Origin: Candidatus Fonsibacter lacus
GTDB taxonomy: Bacteria > Pseudomonadota > Alphaproteobacteria > Pelagibacterales > Pelagibacteraceae
Length of the DNA stretch: 52,290 bases
Assembly (NCBI GenBank): GCA_010021145.1
Contig: RGRP01000001.1
Location: 1-52,290 of the forward strand
Direction: 5' to 3'
Positions 24,258 through 33,136 of this stretch are shown piece by piece. The first letter of the stretch is position 1; every line of letters starts with the position of its first letter. The notes beneath the pieces are model-generated. The model worked only from the letters and a program-made list of their open reading frames with translations. It was not told the DNA's origin and searched no databases. The translations under genes and the position numbers were made by a program.

Positions 24258-24683
24258 CTAATTATTTTTACAAGACCTGAAATAGGTATTTTGTATCAAT
24301 ATTCTTTTGTTTGGTCCTGTTATTAAGTGATCTATTTTAAATAAATTATTATTTATTACTTTTAAATATGTTTTGTAGGTATCTTTTTTACAAAAGTACC
24401 ATGAAATAAGATTCTCTTTGAAGTTGTTATTAAATTTTTGATAAATTTTATTTTTTTTATCCCCTAACAAAAAGTAAAATTTTATAAAATTCTTATTTTC
24501 AATTATATCAAATTGTTGGTAGCCAGATATTGTATTTCCATTCCCCTTTTTATGAATTAGGCTTTTTTCTTCATAATGAAAATTATTTAATTTTTTAGAT
24601 TTTAAATAGACTAAGCCTTCGCCCAAAAAGCCATTTGATATTTTTTTTTTTAAATACCAAGAACCCAAAAGGTTTTTGAACAT
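24258..24683 (-). CDS. DUF6314-like protein
   Basis: A 141-residue soluble protein of unknown function. The pattern GSWYLKKKI near the N terminus, FLGEGLVYLK, FHYEEKSLI, a central FYFLLGD strand and a C-terminal W-x-V-x-GP-K-x8-Y-R-like stretch (HLITGPNKRILIQNTYFR) recalls the DUF6314 family, a lipocalin-like beta-barrel group common in Alphaproteobacteria. Recognition is by memory of the pattern and is not certain. It is the last gene of the ABC-bioY run, 20 bases after bioY. Confidence 0.6.
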   Translation of the reverse strand: MFKNLLGSWYLKKKISNGFLGEGLVYLKSKKLNNFHYEEKSLIHKKGNGNTISGYQQFDIIENKNFIKFYFLLGDKKNKIYQKFNNNFKENLISWYFCKKDTYKTYLKVINNNLFKIDHLITGPNKRILIQNTYFRSCKNN

Positions 24684-24703
24684 TTATAATTAGATATTAA
24701 AAT

Positions 24704-25276
24704 TTAAGATTTTATATATTTTTTTAACTTGAAAATGTGAGGAATTAATAATGCAAGCAAAGTTATTTTAAACAGTTCTGCAAATATAAAAGGGGTCACT
24801 CCTAATTTTATAATAGAATCATTCCAACCAAATAATGTACCAAGCCATATAACTCCCAATATGTAAGTTGGGATGATTGCAATTATTAATTTTGTAATTC
24901 TTGTTAAAATTTTATCCTCATCTTTAACATTTCCAGAGAGATATACAGTAACAAAATATCCCATTAAGTATCCGCAAGTTGGTCCAAGTATATAACTTAA
25001 TCCAATTCCTTTTTCAGGAGTGCCAGCAAATACTGGTAGACCAAACAAACCTTCTAAAAAATAAGTTAATAGTATTAAAAGACCAATTCTTTTTCCAAAT
25101 GCAATTCCAATTGCCATAATCACGAATGTTTGCATAGTCATTGGCACAGGATAAAATGGAACTTTAATTTTTGCTGATAATGTAATTATAAAAGTTGCAA
25201 AAAGAACTATGGGTAAAAACCACATAATTTCTTTTAATAAAAAATTTTTTTTATTTTGAATTTTGTTACTAAGCAT
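24704..25276 (-). CDS. bioY: Biotin transporter BioY
   Basis: BioY is the substrate-binding membrane subunit of biotin uptake and can work without an energising module in some bacteria. The 190-residue protein has about six membrane helices. Family motifs are PFYPVPMTMQTF (about 35-46), the GLPVFAG segment (about 79) and the GPTCGYLMGYF stretch (about 94-104). It overlaps the preceding ABC ATPase by 8 bases, but that ATPase is not of the BioM/ECF kind. No bioM or bioN is nearby. The gene suggests biotin scavenging. Confidence 0.92.
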   Translation of the reverse strand: MLSNKIQNKKNFLLKEIMWFLPIVLFATFIITLSAKIKVPFYPVPMTMQTFVIMAIGIAFGKRIGLLILLTYFLEGLFGLPVFAGTPEKGIGLSYILGPTCGYLMGYFVTVYLSGNVKDEDKILTRITKLIIAIIPTYILGVIWLGTLFGWNDSIIKLGVTPFIFAELFKITLLALLIPHIFKLKKYIKS

Positions 25277-26201
25277 TCTTTTTTGTTAGTTTTAAAAAAA
25301 CATCTTCTAAGTCAGCATCTTCTGTTAAAATATCCAAAATTTCAATATTTTTTTCTTTAACCTCAGATATGATTTCTTCAATTTTATTCTCATTTTTATT
25401 GTAGGTAACGCTAATAAGGTCAGGTTTTGGATAATTAACTACAAGACCAGAATTTAATTTTTCTCCAATATTTTTAGGCACTTTTAATTTAAAAATTATT
25501 TTTTTTGTTAATATATTGTTTAATAAATTTTCAGTTTTATCTAAAGCTATTAACTGACCATGATTAATAATTGCGATCCGGTTACATAGTTGTTGGGCTT
25601 CTTGAAGATAGTGTGTTGTTAAAATAATTGTAACCCCTTGTTTATTAAGCTGTTGAATATTCTCTAAAAGTTGCTGTCTAAGATCTACATCAACACCGGC
25701 GGTAGGTTCGTCTAGAATTAAAATAGGAGGACGGTGAACAAGAGCTTTTGCAACCAACAATCTTCTTTTCATTCCACCAGATAAACTCCGAGCATAGGAG
25801 TCTGCTTTTTCTCTAAGCATGGTAATTTCTAAAATTTTATCTGTAATTCTTTCACTCTCTTTTATTCCATACATTCCAGCTTGAATTTCTAGTAATTTTC
25901 TTGGAGTAAAAAAAGGATCAAGATTTGTTTCTTGAGGAACTATTCCTATAGAACTTCTTACCTCTCTTGGATTTTTATCTAGATCGAAATTCCAAACTTT
26001 TACTGAACCAGAAGATTTTATAACTGTTCCTGCAAGAATATTTATAAATGTAGATTTGCCAGCACCATTTGGACCTAATAAACCAAATATTTCTCCCTTA
26101 TTAACATTTAAATTAATGTTTTTTAAAGCATGGATTGTATTTTGTTTTGTCTTAAATTCTTTTGAAAGATTAGTAATTTCTAGGGCTAAAAAATTTTCCA
26201 T
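25269..26201 (-). CDS. ABC-2 type (CcmA/YadG-like) ABC transporter ATP-binding protein
   Basis: A 310-residue ATPase with Walker A LLGPNGAGKST (about 40-50), Q-loop SIGIVPQETNLD, signature LSGGMKRRL (about 142) and Walker B ILILDEPTAGVD (about 161-172), followed by a C-terminal extension of about 80 residues. This is the drug/lipid-export class (YadG, NodI), which normally pairs with an ABC-2 permease. No permease is adjacent; instead bioY overlaps its end by 8 bases. It diverges from polA across 48 bases. The substrate cannot be inferred. Confidence 0.88.
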   Translation of the reverse strand: MENFLALEITNLSKEFKTKQNTIHALKNINLNVNKGEIFGLLGPNGAGKSTFINILAGTVIKSSGSVKVWNFDLDKNPREVRSSIGIVPQETNLDPFFTPRKLLEIQAGMYGIKESERITDKILEITMLREKADSYARSLSGGMKRRLLVAKALVHRPPILILDEPTAGVDVDLRQQLLENIQQLNKQGVTIILTTHYLQEAQQLCNRIAIINHGQLIALDKTENLLNNILTKKIIFKLKVPKNIGEKLNSGLVVNYPKPDLISVTYNKNENKIEEIISEVKEKNIEILDILTEDADLEDVFLKLTKKNA

Positions 26202-26202
26202 T

Positions 26203-26243
26203 AATATTATCTAATATAATTTTTATATTTATAAGATAATATT
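26203..26243. repeat. 10-bp inverted repeat between ABC ATPase gene and polA
   Basis: AATATTATCT (26203-26212) and AGATAATATT (26234-26243) are exact reverse complements 21 bases apart in the 48-base divergent gap. The right arm contains TAATAT, a possible -10 seven bases before the polA ATG. All AT, so chance symmetry is possible. Confidence 0.35.
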
Positions 26244-26249
26244 TATTTA

Positions 26250-29045
26250 ATGACCAATTCTAAAAAAACAGACCTTCTTTATCTAATTGATGGCTCTGGT
26301 TATATTTTTAGAGCTTTTTATGCTCTTCCTCCACTTACAAGGAAAAGCGATGGAATGCCTGTTGGAGCAGTCAGCGGATTTTGCAATATGCTTTATAAGT
26401 TTTTAGAAGATGCAAAATCAAAAAATGGTCATGAAAAACCAACTCATATAGCGGTTATATTTGATAGCGCTAGAAAGAATTTTAGAAATAATATTTACCC
26501 AGAATACAAAGCAAATAGAACCGAAACTCCAGAAGATTTAATACCTCAATTCAGCTTTATACGTGAAGCGGTAAAAGCTTTTAATTTACCGAGCATAGAG
26601 ATGGAAAATTATGAGGCAGATGATTTGATAGCCACCTACAAAAAAGAAGCTTTAAAAAAAAATATAAGAGTTAAGATTATTTCGTCAGACAAAGATTTAA
26701 TGCAATTAATTGATGATCAAACAACACTTTTTGACTCAATGAAAAACAAAGATATTGGAATTGAAGAAGTTAAAGAAAAATTTGGCGTAACCCCAGATAA
26801 AGTTATTGAAGTACAAGCGTTAGCAGGGGATAGTTCAGATAATATACCCGGAGTTCCGAGTATAGGAGTTAAAACTGCTGCAGAGTTAATTAATGAATTT
26901 GGTTCGGTAGAAAATTTATTAAAGAATATTGATAAAATTAAACAGCCAAAACGAAGACAAACAATTTCTGACAATAAAGAAAATGCACTGATTAGTAAAA
27001 AATTAGTAACTCTAAAAAATGATGTTCCTACGGTTGAAAAAATTGAAGATTTTATCCTTAAGGATTTAGATAAAGAAAAAATTATTTCATTTTTAAAAAA
27101 AATGGAATTCTCTAGACTTTTAGAAAGAGTTGAAAAGGCTTATGGAACGCAAGCAGATAAACAAAATGTTATTTTAGAAGAAACAAAAGACAGCATTTCC
27201 TCAAAAAAAAATATTTCTAGAGAAAATTATAAAACAGTTTTTAAATTATCTGAGCTAGAAAAAATTTTACAAGAGGCTGAGAAAAAAGGCTCAGTCGTTG
27301 TTGATGTTGAAACAAATTCTTTAAATATCAGACAGGCTGATTTAGTTGGCATTTCATTATGCATAAAAGAGGGGAATGCTTATTATGTTCCTTTAAATCA
27401 TTCTAATAAAGAGGATAAAGAAATTAAATTTCAGTTAGATACTGATGCTGTTATTAAAAAGATCAAACCTTTTCTTGAGGACAAAAGTATAAAAATAATT
27501 GGACATAATATTAAGTATGATTTTCGAATATTAAAAAAATATGGAATTCATTTAAATTCAATAGAAGATACTATGTTAATGTCTTATGTCTTAGATGCTG
27601 GAATAAATCGCCATGGAATGGATTTACTCTCTGAGACTCATCTAAATCATAAGACAATATCATTTAAAGATGTTGCGGGTATTGGAAAGTCACAAGTTAC
27701 TTTTGATAAGGTTCATATTAATAAGGCAACCGAATATGCAGCTGAAGATGCTGACGTTACTTTAAGATTATATAATTTTTTTAGTAATAGAATTTTTAAA
27801 GAAGAAGTATTGAAGGTTTATGAAGAACTTGAAAAGCCGATGATACAAGTTTTGTCGCAGATGGAGGAAAATGGAATCAAAATTGATGAGAAAATTTTAA
27901 AAAATTTATCTTTAAAATTTGAAAAAGAATTAAAAGTTTTAGAAAAAAAAATTTATGAACTCGCAGGAGAGGAATTTAATATTGCATCCACAAAACAACT
28001 TGGTGATATTCTTTATAAAAAATTAAAAATTGTCGGTACGAAGAAGACCAAAAAAGGTAATTACGCTACAAATGTTAATATTCTAGAGGATTTAGCTTTC
28101 CAAGGACATGATTTACCTAAGCTTATTCTGGATTGGAGACAAAAATCTAAATTAAAAAATACTTATACAGATAGTTTGCAGGAGTTTATCGATCCTAAAA
28201 CTAAAAGAATTCATACATCTTTTTTACTTGCAGCTACGAATACAGGTAGACTTGCATCTAGCGATCCCAACATTCAAAATATTCCAATTAAATCTGCAGA
28301 AGGCAAAGAAATACGTTCTGCATTCATAGCTGAACAAGGCAATTTTTTAATTTCAGCAGACTATAGTCAAATTGAAATGAGAATACTTGCACATATGGCG
28401 GATGTTAAAGAACTGAAGAAAGGTTTTTTAAATTCTGAGGATATTCATAATATGACAGCAGCTCAAATCTTTGAGGTAAAACACAGCGAAATCAATGAAG
28501 AGATGAGAAGAAAAGCGAAAGCAATAAATTTTGGAATTATTTATGGAATTTCATCATATGGGCTTGCTAAGCAAATTTCAGTTTCTAATACTGAAGCAGA
28601 ATCTTTTTTAAAATCTTATTTTAAAAAATTTCCAGAAATAAAAGATTATATGAATGAAACATTAAAAAGCTGCAGAAAAAATGGTTATGTAAAAACAATA
28701 TTTGGTAGAAAATGTAATTTCCCAAATATTAATGATAAGAATCATACTTTAAGAACTTTTCAAGAAAGAGCATCTATTAATGCTCCCATTCAAGGAACAG
28801 CAGCAGATCTTCTAAGATTTGCAATGATTAAAATAGATCAAAAAATTCAAGATCAAGATTTGAAATGTAAAATGCTTTTACAAATTCACGATGAGCTCGT
28901 ATTCGAATCTTCGACCAATAATATTCAAAAATCAAAAACTGATATTGTCGAAATAATGTCAAAAGCTTCAGAGCCGGACTATAAATTTTCTATTCCTTTA
29001 AGCGTAGATATTAAAGAAGGGTTAAATTGGACGACTGCGCATTAA
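26250..29045 (+). CDS. polA: DNA polymerase I
   Basis: Pol I removes RNA primers and fills repair gaps. The 931-residue protein is full length with three domains. The 5'-3' exonuclease (1 to about 290) has YLIDGSGYIFRAFYAL and GDSSDNIPGV. The 3'-5' exonuclease has an intact DVETNS (about 351), HNIKYDFRIL and YAAEDADVT, so proofreading is likely. The polymerase has DYSQIEMRILAH (about 705), RRKAKAINFGIIYGI (O-helix, about 754-768) and QIHDELVFE (about 877). It begins a long rightward run polA-chvI-chvG-ahcY-tsaE. Confidence 0.97.
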   Translation: MTNSKKTDLLYLIDGSGYIFRAFYALPPLTRKSDGMPVGAVSGFCNMLYKFLEDAKSKNGHEKPTHIAVIFDSARKNFRNNIYPEYKANRTETPEDLIPQFSFIREAVKAFNLPSIEMENYEADDLIATYKKEALKKNIRVKIISSDKDLMQLIDDQTTLFDSMKNKDIGIEEVKEKFGVTPDKVIEVQALAGDSSDNIPGVPSIGVKTAAELINEFGSVENLLKNIDKIKQPKRRQTISDNKENALISKKLVTLKNDVPTVEKIEDFILKDLDKEKIISFLKKMEFSRLLERVEKAYGTQADKQNVILEETKDSISSKKNISRENYKTVFKLSELEKILQEAEKKGSVVVDVETNSLNIRQADLVGISLCIKEGNAYYVPLNHSNKEDKEIKFQLDTDAVIKKIKPFLEDKSIKIIGHNIKYDFRILKKYGIHLNSIEDTMLMSYVLDAGINRHGMDLLSETHLNHKTISFKDVAGIGKSQVTFDKVHINKATEYAAEDADVTLRLYNFFSNRIFKEEVLKVYEELEKPMIQVLSQMEENGIKIDEKILKNLSLKFEKELKVLEKKIYELAGEEFNIASTKQLGDILYKKLKIVGTKKTKKGNYATNVNILEDLAFQGHDLPKLILDWRQKSKLKNTYTDSLQEFIDPKTKRIHTSFLLAATNTGRLASSDPNIQNIPIKSAEGKEIRSAFIAEQGNFLISADYSQIEMRILAHMADVKELKKGFLNSEDIHNMTAAQIFEVKHSEINEEMRRKAKAINFGIIYGISSYGLAKQISVSNTEAESFLKSYFKKFPEIKDYMNETLKSCRKNGYVKTIFGRKCNFPNINDKNHTLRTFQERASINAPIQGTAADLLRFAMIKIDQKIQDQDLKCKMLLQIHDELVFESSTNNIQKSKTDIVEIMSKASEPDYKFSIPLSVDIKEGLNWTTAH

Positions 29046-29084
29046 AACTTTTGATTATATAAATATTATTATAAAATAATTTAC

Positions 29085-29786
29085 ATGAATAAAACAATCG
29101 CCCTAGTTGATGATGATAGAAATATTTTAACAAGTGTTTCAATGGCACTTGAGAATGAGGGTTTTAAAGTTCAAACTTATCTTGATGGTGAAAGTGCATA
29201 TATCGGGATGACGCGCAATCCTCCAGATCTAGCAGTTATAGATTTAAAGATGCCCAAAATGAATGGTGAAGAATTATTAGAAAAATTAAGAAAAAAATCT
29301 TCTATACCTGTAATTTTATTAACCTCCAAAGATGATGAAGTTGATGAATTATTAGGATTAAAATTAGGTGCCGACGACTATGTTAAAAAGTCCGGAGGCT
29401 TCTCTATTAAAGTATTAATAGAAAGAATTCGTGTTCAATTTAGAAAATTAGAACCCAAGGTTTCATCTCAACCAAAAAATATTTTAACAGTTGGAAGATT
29501 AACCTTAGACTCCGAACAATTAGAATGCGAGTGGGGAGGAAAAACTTTACCTGATAAATTAACTACAACTGAATTTAAGATTATTTATGAGTTAGCAAAA
29601 AGGCCTGGAGTTGTTAAAGAAAGAGCCTATTTAATGAATATTGCCTATAAGCAAGACAATGACATTGAAGATAGAACAATAGATAGTCATGTTAAAAGAA
29701 TAAGAAAAAAATTTAAAAAGATTGATCCTAAATTTTCAGCAATAGAAACAAGATATGGAAGCGGCTATCGCTGGAATATCAGTTAA
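29085..29786 (+). CDS. chvI: OmpR-family response regulator ChvI
   Basis: ChvI is the regulator of the ChvG/ChvI (ExoS/ChvI, BatRS) envelope and acid-stress system of Alphaproteobacteria. The 233-residue protein has a receiver domain (ALVDDDRNIL, phosphorylated D53 in VIDLKMPKMNG, TSK near 86 and the final KK) and a winged-helix OmpR domain (TTEFKIIYELAKRPG near 165; IDSHVKRIRKKF; YGSGYRW at the C terminus). chvG follows after 5 bases. The hprK-PTS genes that often come next in Alphaproteobacteria are not present. Confidence 0.92.
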   Translation: MNKTIALVDDDRNILTSVSMALENEGFKVQTYLDGESAYIGMTRNPPDLAVIDLKMPKMNGEELLEKLRKKSSIPVILLTSKDDEVDELLGLKLGADDYVKKSGGFSIKVLIERIRVQFRKLEPKVSSQPKNILTVGRLTLDSEQLECEWGGKTLPDKLTTTEFKIIYELAKRPGVVKERAYLMNIAYKQDNDIEDRTIDSHVKRIRKKFKKIDPKFSAIETRYGSGYRWNIS

Positions 29787-29791
29787 GCAGA

Positions 29792-31327
29792 ATGAAATTT
29801 TCTGTTAATTTAAAATCTTTATTAGCAAGATTTTTATTTATAAATTTATTTTTTTTTTCAATTTTAATTTTAGCAACTTACTCATATCTTCAGTCGATTG
29901 AACCTGAGCTTGTTGGCAATAAAAGAAAAGAACATTCTAAACTTATTAAGAATATCGCTTTAAATATGGAGTTACAGCGTATTCCTTATAGGAGAGATGA
30001 TCTTAAAAATTTTTTAACAAATTATAAATATTTATTACCGAATATTAACCAAATTAGAATTTACAATCTAAAAAAAGAAATCGTAGTGGATGCCCACTCT
30101 TTAGATATCAATGCAAAACCATTTTATAAAGTACCAGATGTGCAAGAGAGAAAATTAACATCAGATAATGTGCCAGACACTCCTGATCTAACTACTCGAC
30201 AGGAAGAAAGGCTACTTAATAAAATTATTAATGATAATTTAAATATATTAGGATCCGATAAGATTTTAACTTTTTCAAAAAAGATTAAAAATAATTTTGT
30301 TGTCGTTAGTTTATCTTCCTTATCTTTAAATAATGAAAATAAAGGCTTTATTGTTATTACTGAAGAGTCGAATGATATCGAAAATGCTGTTGTGGAAAGA
30401 AAAAACTTTGTTATTAGAACAGCATTAAGTGTTGCTGTGATCATATTAATTTTTTCAATATTTTTAAATGCAAATATTATTAAACCAATTAGAATTTTAG
30501 GACGTTATGCATCTTCAGCAAGCTCAGATCACCCTGATAACAAAATTATTAATAGAATTAATCTAAGGCCCGATGAAATTGGTAATCTATCAAGATCACT
30601 TTCGGGGATGACAGATAATCTTTATAAAAGAATTGAATTTGCAGAAAGATTTGCATCTGACCTTACTCATGAAATTAGAAATCCATTAGCATCATTAAAA
30701 GCAGCATCAGAACTACTTCCTAATGCAAAAGACTCAGAAAAAAAGATCAGGTTACTTGGAATTTTAAATGATGACGTTGTAAGGATTGAAAGATTGATAA
30801 CTGACTATTCTAATATGCTCAAAGGAGAAGCGTTAGAGGCAAAATTACGATTAACTAAATTTGATTTAATTAAACTTATTAAAAAAGTTGCAGATGAATA
30901 TCAGCAAGTTATTGATAATACTAAAAAAAATATTTCAATAGAGATTAATAATTTAATCAAGAAAAAAACATTTGTTATTGGTTTTGAAAGTCGAATTGAA
31001 CAAGTTATTTCTAATATATTAGAAAATTCTATTTCATTTAGTCCTGAAAAAAGCACTCTACGAATAAATATTGAGAGTATGAATAATTATGCAAAAATAA
31101 TTATTAGTGATGAAGGTCCGGGATTTAACGAGAGTAATATTGGAAAAGTTTTTGAGAGATTTTATAGTAATAGACCAAAAGAGATGTTTGGTCTCCATTC
31201 TGGATTAGGATTAAATATAGTTAAAAATATAGTCGAATCTCACAAAGGTCATATTAAAGCTTATAATTTAAAAGAAGAGGGAAGAAGAGGCGCAGTAGTT
31301 GAGATTGATTTGCCAATAGCAGATTAA
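29792..31327 (+). CDS. chvG: Sensor histidine kinase ChvG
   Basis: ChvG is the membrane sensor for ChvI. The 511-residue protein has an N-terminal membrane helix (about 10-32), a periplasmic region of about 170 residues, a second helix (about 209-230), a HAMP linker, the H-box DLTHEIRNPLASLKAA with H293, and the ATPase domain (N box ISNILENSISFS, G1 DEGPGF, G2 GLGLNIVKNI). Position right after chvI and the alphaproteobacterial HAMP-H-box pattern support the name. What it senses here is not shown by the sequence. Confidence 0.9.
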   Translation: MKFSVNLKSLLARFLFINLFFFSILILATYSYLQSIEPELVGNKRKEHSKLIKNIALNMELQRIPYRRDDLKNFLTNYKYLLPNINQIRIYNLKKEIVVDAHSLDINAKPFYKVPDVQERKLTSDNVPDTPDLTTRQEERLLNKIINDNLNILGSDKILTFSKKIKNNFVVVSLSSLSLNNENKGFIVITEESNDIENAVVERKNFVIRTALSVAVIILIFSIFLNANIIKPIRILGRYASSASSDHPDNKIINRINLRPDEIGNLSRSLSGMTDNLYKRIEFAERFASDLTHEIRNPLASLKAASELLPNAKDSEKKIRLLGILNDDVVRIERLITDYSNMLKGEALEAKLRLTKFDLIKLIKKVADEYQQVIDNTKKNISIEINNLIKKKTFVIGFESRIEQVISNILENSISFSPEKSTLRINIESMNNYAKIIISDEGPGFNESNIGKVFERFYSNRPKEMFGLHSGLGLNIVKNIVESHKGHIKAYNLKEEGRRGAVVEIDLPIAD

Positions 31328-31342
31328 AATTCATAAATAAAA

Positions 31343-31371
31343 TTGATATAGCGAAGTTTTATTGTTAATTA
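31343..31371 (+). promoter_or_regulatory. Putative ahcY promoter
   Basis: TTGATA (31343-31348) is followed by 17 bases ending in TGT, then TAATTA (31366-31371), so an extended -10 is possible. The ahcY ATG lies nine bases after the -10, leaving almost no leader. No room for a riboswitch. Confidence 0.35.
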
Positions 31372-31380
31372 ACTTTTTAA

Positions 31381-32670
31381 ATGGCCCAAGATTTTAAAGT
31401 AAAAGATTTAAAACTAGCAGAATTTGGTAATAAGGAAATTTCTTTAGCAGAAACTGAAATGCCAGGATTAATGGCAATCAGAAGCGAATATCAATCCAGC
31501 AAACCTTTAAAAGGTGCAAGAATAATTGGGTGTCTTCACATGACAATCCAAACTGCAGTTTTAATAGAAACATTAGTAGCTTTAGGTGCGGAGGTTAGAT
31601 GGTCGTCTTGCAATATATTTTCAACACAAGATCATGCCGCAGCTGCAATTGCTGCAAAAGGAATTCCAGTATTTGCATGGAAGGGCGAGACAGAGGAGGA
31701 ATATTGGTGGTGTATTGAACAAACAATTAATGGAAAAAAAGATTGGAAACCAAATCTTTTGTTAGATGATGGTGGCGATCTTACGATGTTAATGCATGAT
31801 AAATATAAAGATTTGTTAAAAAATATTAAGGGAGTTTCAGAAGAGACTACTACAGGAGTAAAAGCTTTAAAAAAATTAGAAAAAGATAATAAATTATTAA
31901 TTCCGGCAATTAACGTAAATGATTCAGTAACAAAATCTAAATTTGATAATTTATATGGATGCAGAGAAAGTTTAGTAGATTCAATCAGAAGGGCAACAGA
32001 TGTAATGATGTCTGGAAAGATCGCCATAGTTGCTGGATTTGGAGATGTTGGAAAAGGAAGTGCTGCATCCCTTAGACAGAGTGGGGCAAGAGTTTTAATT
32101 ACCGAAACAGATCCAATTTGTGCATTGCAAGCGGCAATGGAGGGTTATCAAGTTGTACTCATGGATGAGGCAATTTCATCTGCTGATATAGTTGTTACAG
32201 CCACTGGAAATAAAGACATTGTTACCATCGAGCACATGAGAAAAATGAAGGATAGATCAATCCTTTGTAACATTGGACATTTTGATAATGAAATTCAGGT
32301 AAGCGCATTGAAAAATTATAAATGGAACGAAGTAAAACCCCAAGTTCATGAAATTGAATTTCCAGATAAAAAAAGAATTATTTTATTAGCAGAAGGTAGA
32401 TTAGTTAATCTTGGTTGTGCAACCGGTCACCCTAGTTTTGTTATGAGCGCCTCTTTTACAAATCAAGTCATTGCACAAATAGAGTTATGGAATAGTAATG
32501 GAAAATATCAGAACAAAGTTTACGTTTTACCAAAACATTTAGATGAAAAAGTTGCAATGTTACATCTTGCAAAAGTAGGTGCAAAACTTACTAAATTAAG
32601 CAAAGAACAAGCTGATTATATTAGCGTTTCTGAAAAAGGACCTTTCAAACCAGATACATATCGTTATTAA
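31381..32670 (+). CDS. ahcY: S-adenosylhomocysteine hydrolase
   Basis: AhcY splits S-adenosylhomocysteine into adenosine and homocysteine, relieving methyltransferase inhibition. The 429-residue protein has CLHMTIQTAVLIETL and STQDHAAAAIA near the N terminus, LDDGGDLT, the NAD site VAGFGDVGKGSAASLR (about 218), CNIGHFDNE and the C-terminal KPDTYRY tail that reaches the NAD of a neighbour subunit. It is about 35 residues shorter than many proteobacterial forms because the loop before LDDGG lacks the usual insertion; this is a known short class, not a truncation. Confidence 0.96.
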   Translation: MAQDFKVKDLKLAEFGNKEISLAETEMPGLMAIRSEYQSSKPLKGARIIGCLHMTIQTAVLIETLVALGAEVRWSSCNIFSTQDHAAAAIAAKGIPVFAWKGETEEEYWWCIEQTINGKKDWKPNLLLDDGGDLTMLMHDKYKDLLKNIKGVSEETTTGVKALKKLEKDNKLLIPAINVNDSVTKSKFDNLYGCRESLVDSIRRATDVMMSGKIAIVAGFGDVGKGSAASLRQSGARVLITETDPICALQAAMEGYQVVLMDEAISSADIVVTATGNKDIVTIEHMRKMKDRSILCNIGHFDNEIQVSALKNYKWNEVKPQVHEIEFPDKKRIILLAEGRLVNLGCATGHPSFVMSASFTNQVIAQIELWNSNGKYQNKVYVLPKHLDEKVAMLHLAKVGAKLTKLSKEQADYISVSEKGPFKPDTYRY

Positions 32671-32680
32671 TTTCAATTGA

Positions 32681-33136
32681 ATGGAATTAAAATCTTTAGA
32701 TTCCACAAAAAAAGTTGCAGAGGCTATTGCTATAAATTTAAAACCAAATGACTTTATTTTACTTAGCGGTACTTTAGGCGCTGGCAAAACAACATTTGCT
32801 AGATTTTTAATACATTATTTACAGCAAAAAAATCAGTATCCATTAGAAGAAATAGTAAGTCCTACTTTTAATATAGTCCAATATTATGATTTAGGAAAAA
32901 CTTTAAAAGTTGCCCACTACGATTTTTATAGATTAAAAAAAGAAAAAGAAATTTTGAATATAGGATTATTTGATACTGCAAAAAATTTTATAAATATTAT
33001 TGAGTGGCCAGAAATTGCTATGAGTTCCTTTAATGATTTTTTGCAAATTAAATTTACTTATGATCCTAAGAAAGATGTTAGATTTTTAGAGTTTAATGGA
33101 AAAGGAAAGTGGTTAGGTTTTAGTATTAATGATTAA
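32681..33136 (+). CDS. tsaE: tRNA threonylcarbamoyladenosine biosynthesis protein TsaE
   Basis: TsaE is the ATPase of the TsaBDE complex that makes t6A37 in tRNAs reading ANN codons. The 151-residue protein has the P-loop GTLGAGKTTF (about 30-39), SPTFNIVQYY near 64-73 and HYDFYRL (about 86), followed by IEWPEIA. It is 10 bases after ahcY and its end overlaps the next gene by 8 bases, so translation of the two is probably coupled. Confidence 0.94.
   Translation: MELKSLDSTKKVAEAIAINLKPNDFILLSGTLGAGKTTFARFLIHYLQQKNQYPLEEIVSPTFNIVQYYDLGKTLKVAHYDFYRLKKEKEILNIGLFDTAKNFINIIEWPEIAMSSFNDFLQIKFTYDPKKDVRFLEFNGKGKWLGFSIND

Noticed and set aside
31328..31380. SAH or SAM riboswitch before ahcY
   Set aside because: Only 53 bases separate chvG from ahcY and they carry promoter-like elements with almost no leader.
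31632..32027. 131-codon antisense frame inside ahcY
   Set aside because: It mirrors conserved AhcY codons and shows no family features or start signals.
31381..32670. Truncated ahcY
   Set aside because: The 429-residue form lacks only an internal loop insertion; both termini and the NAD site are complete.
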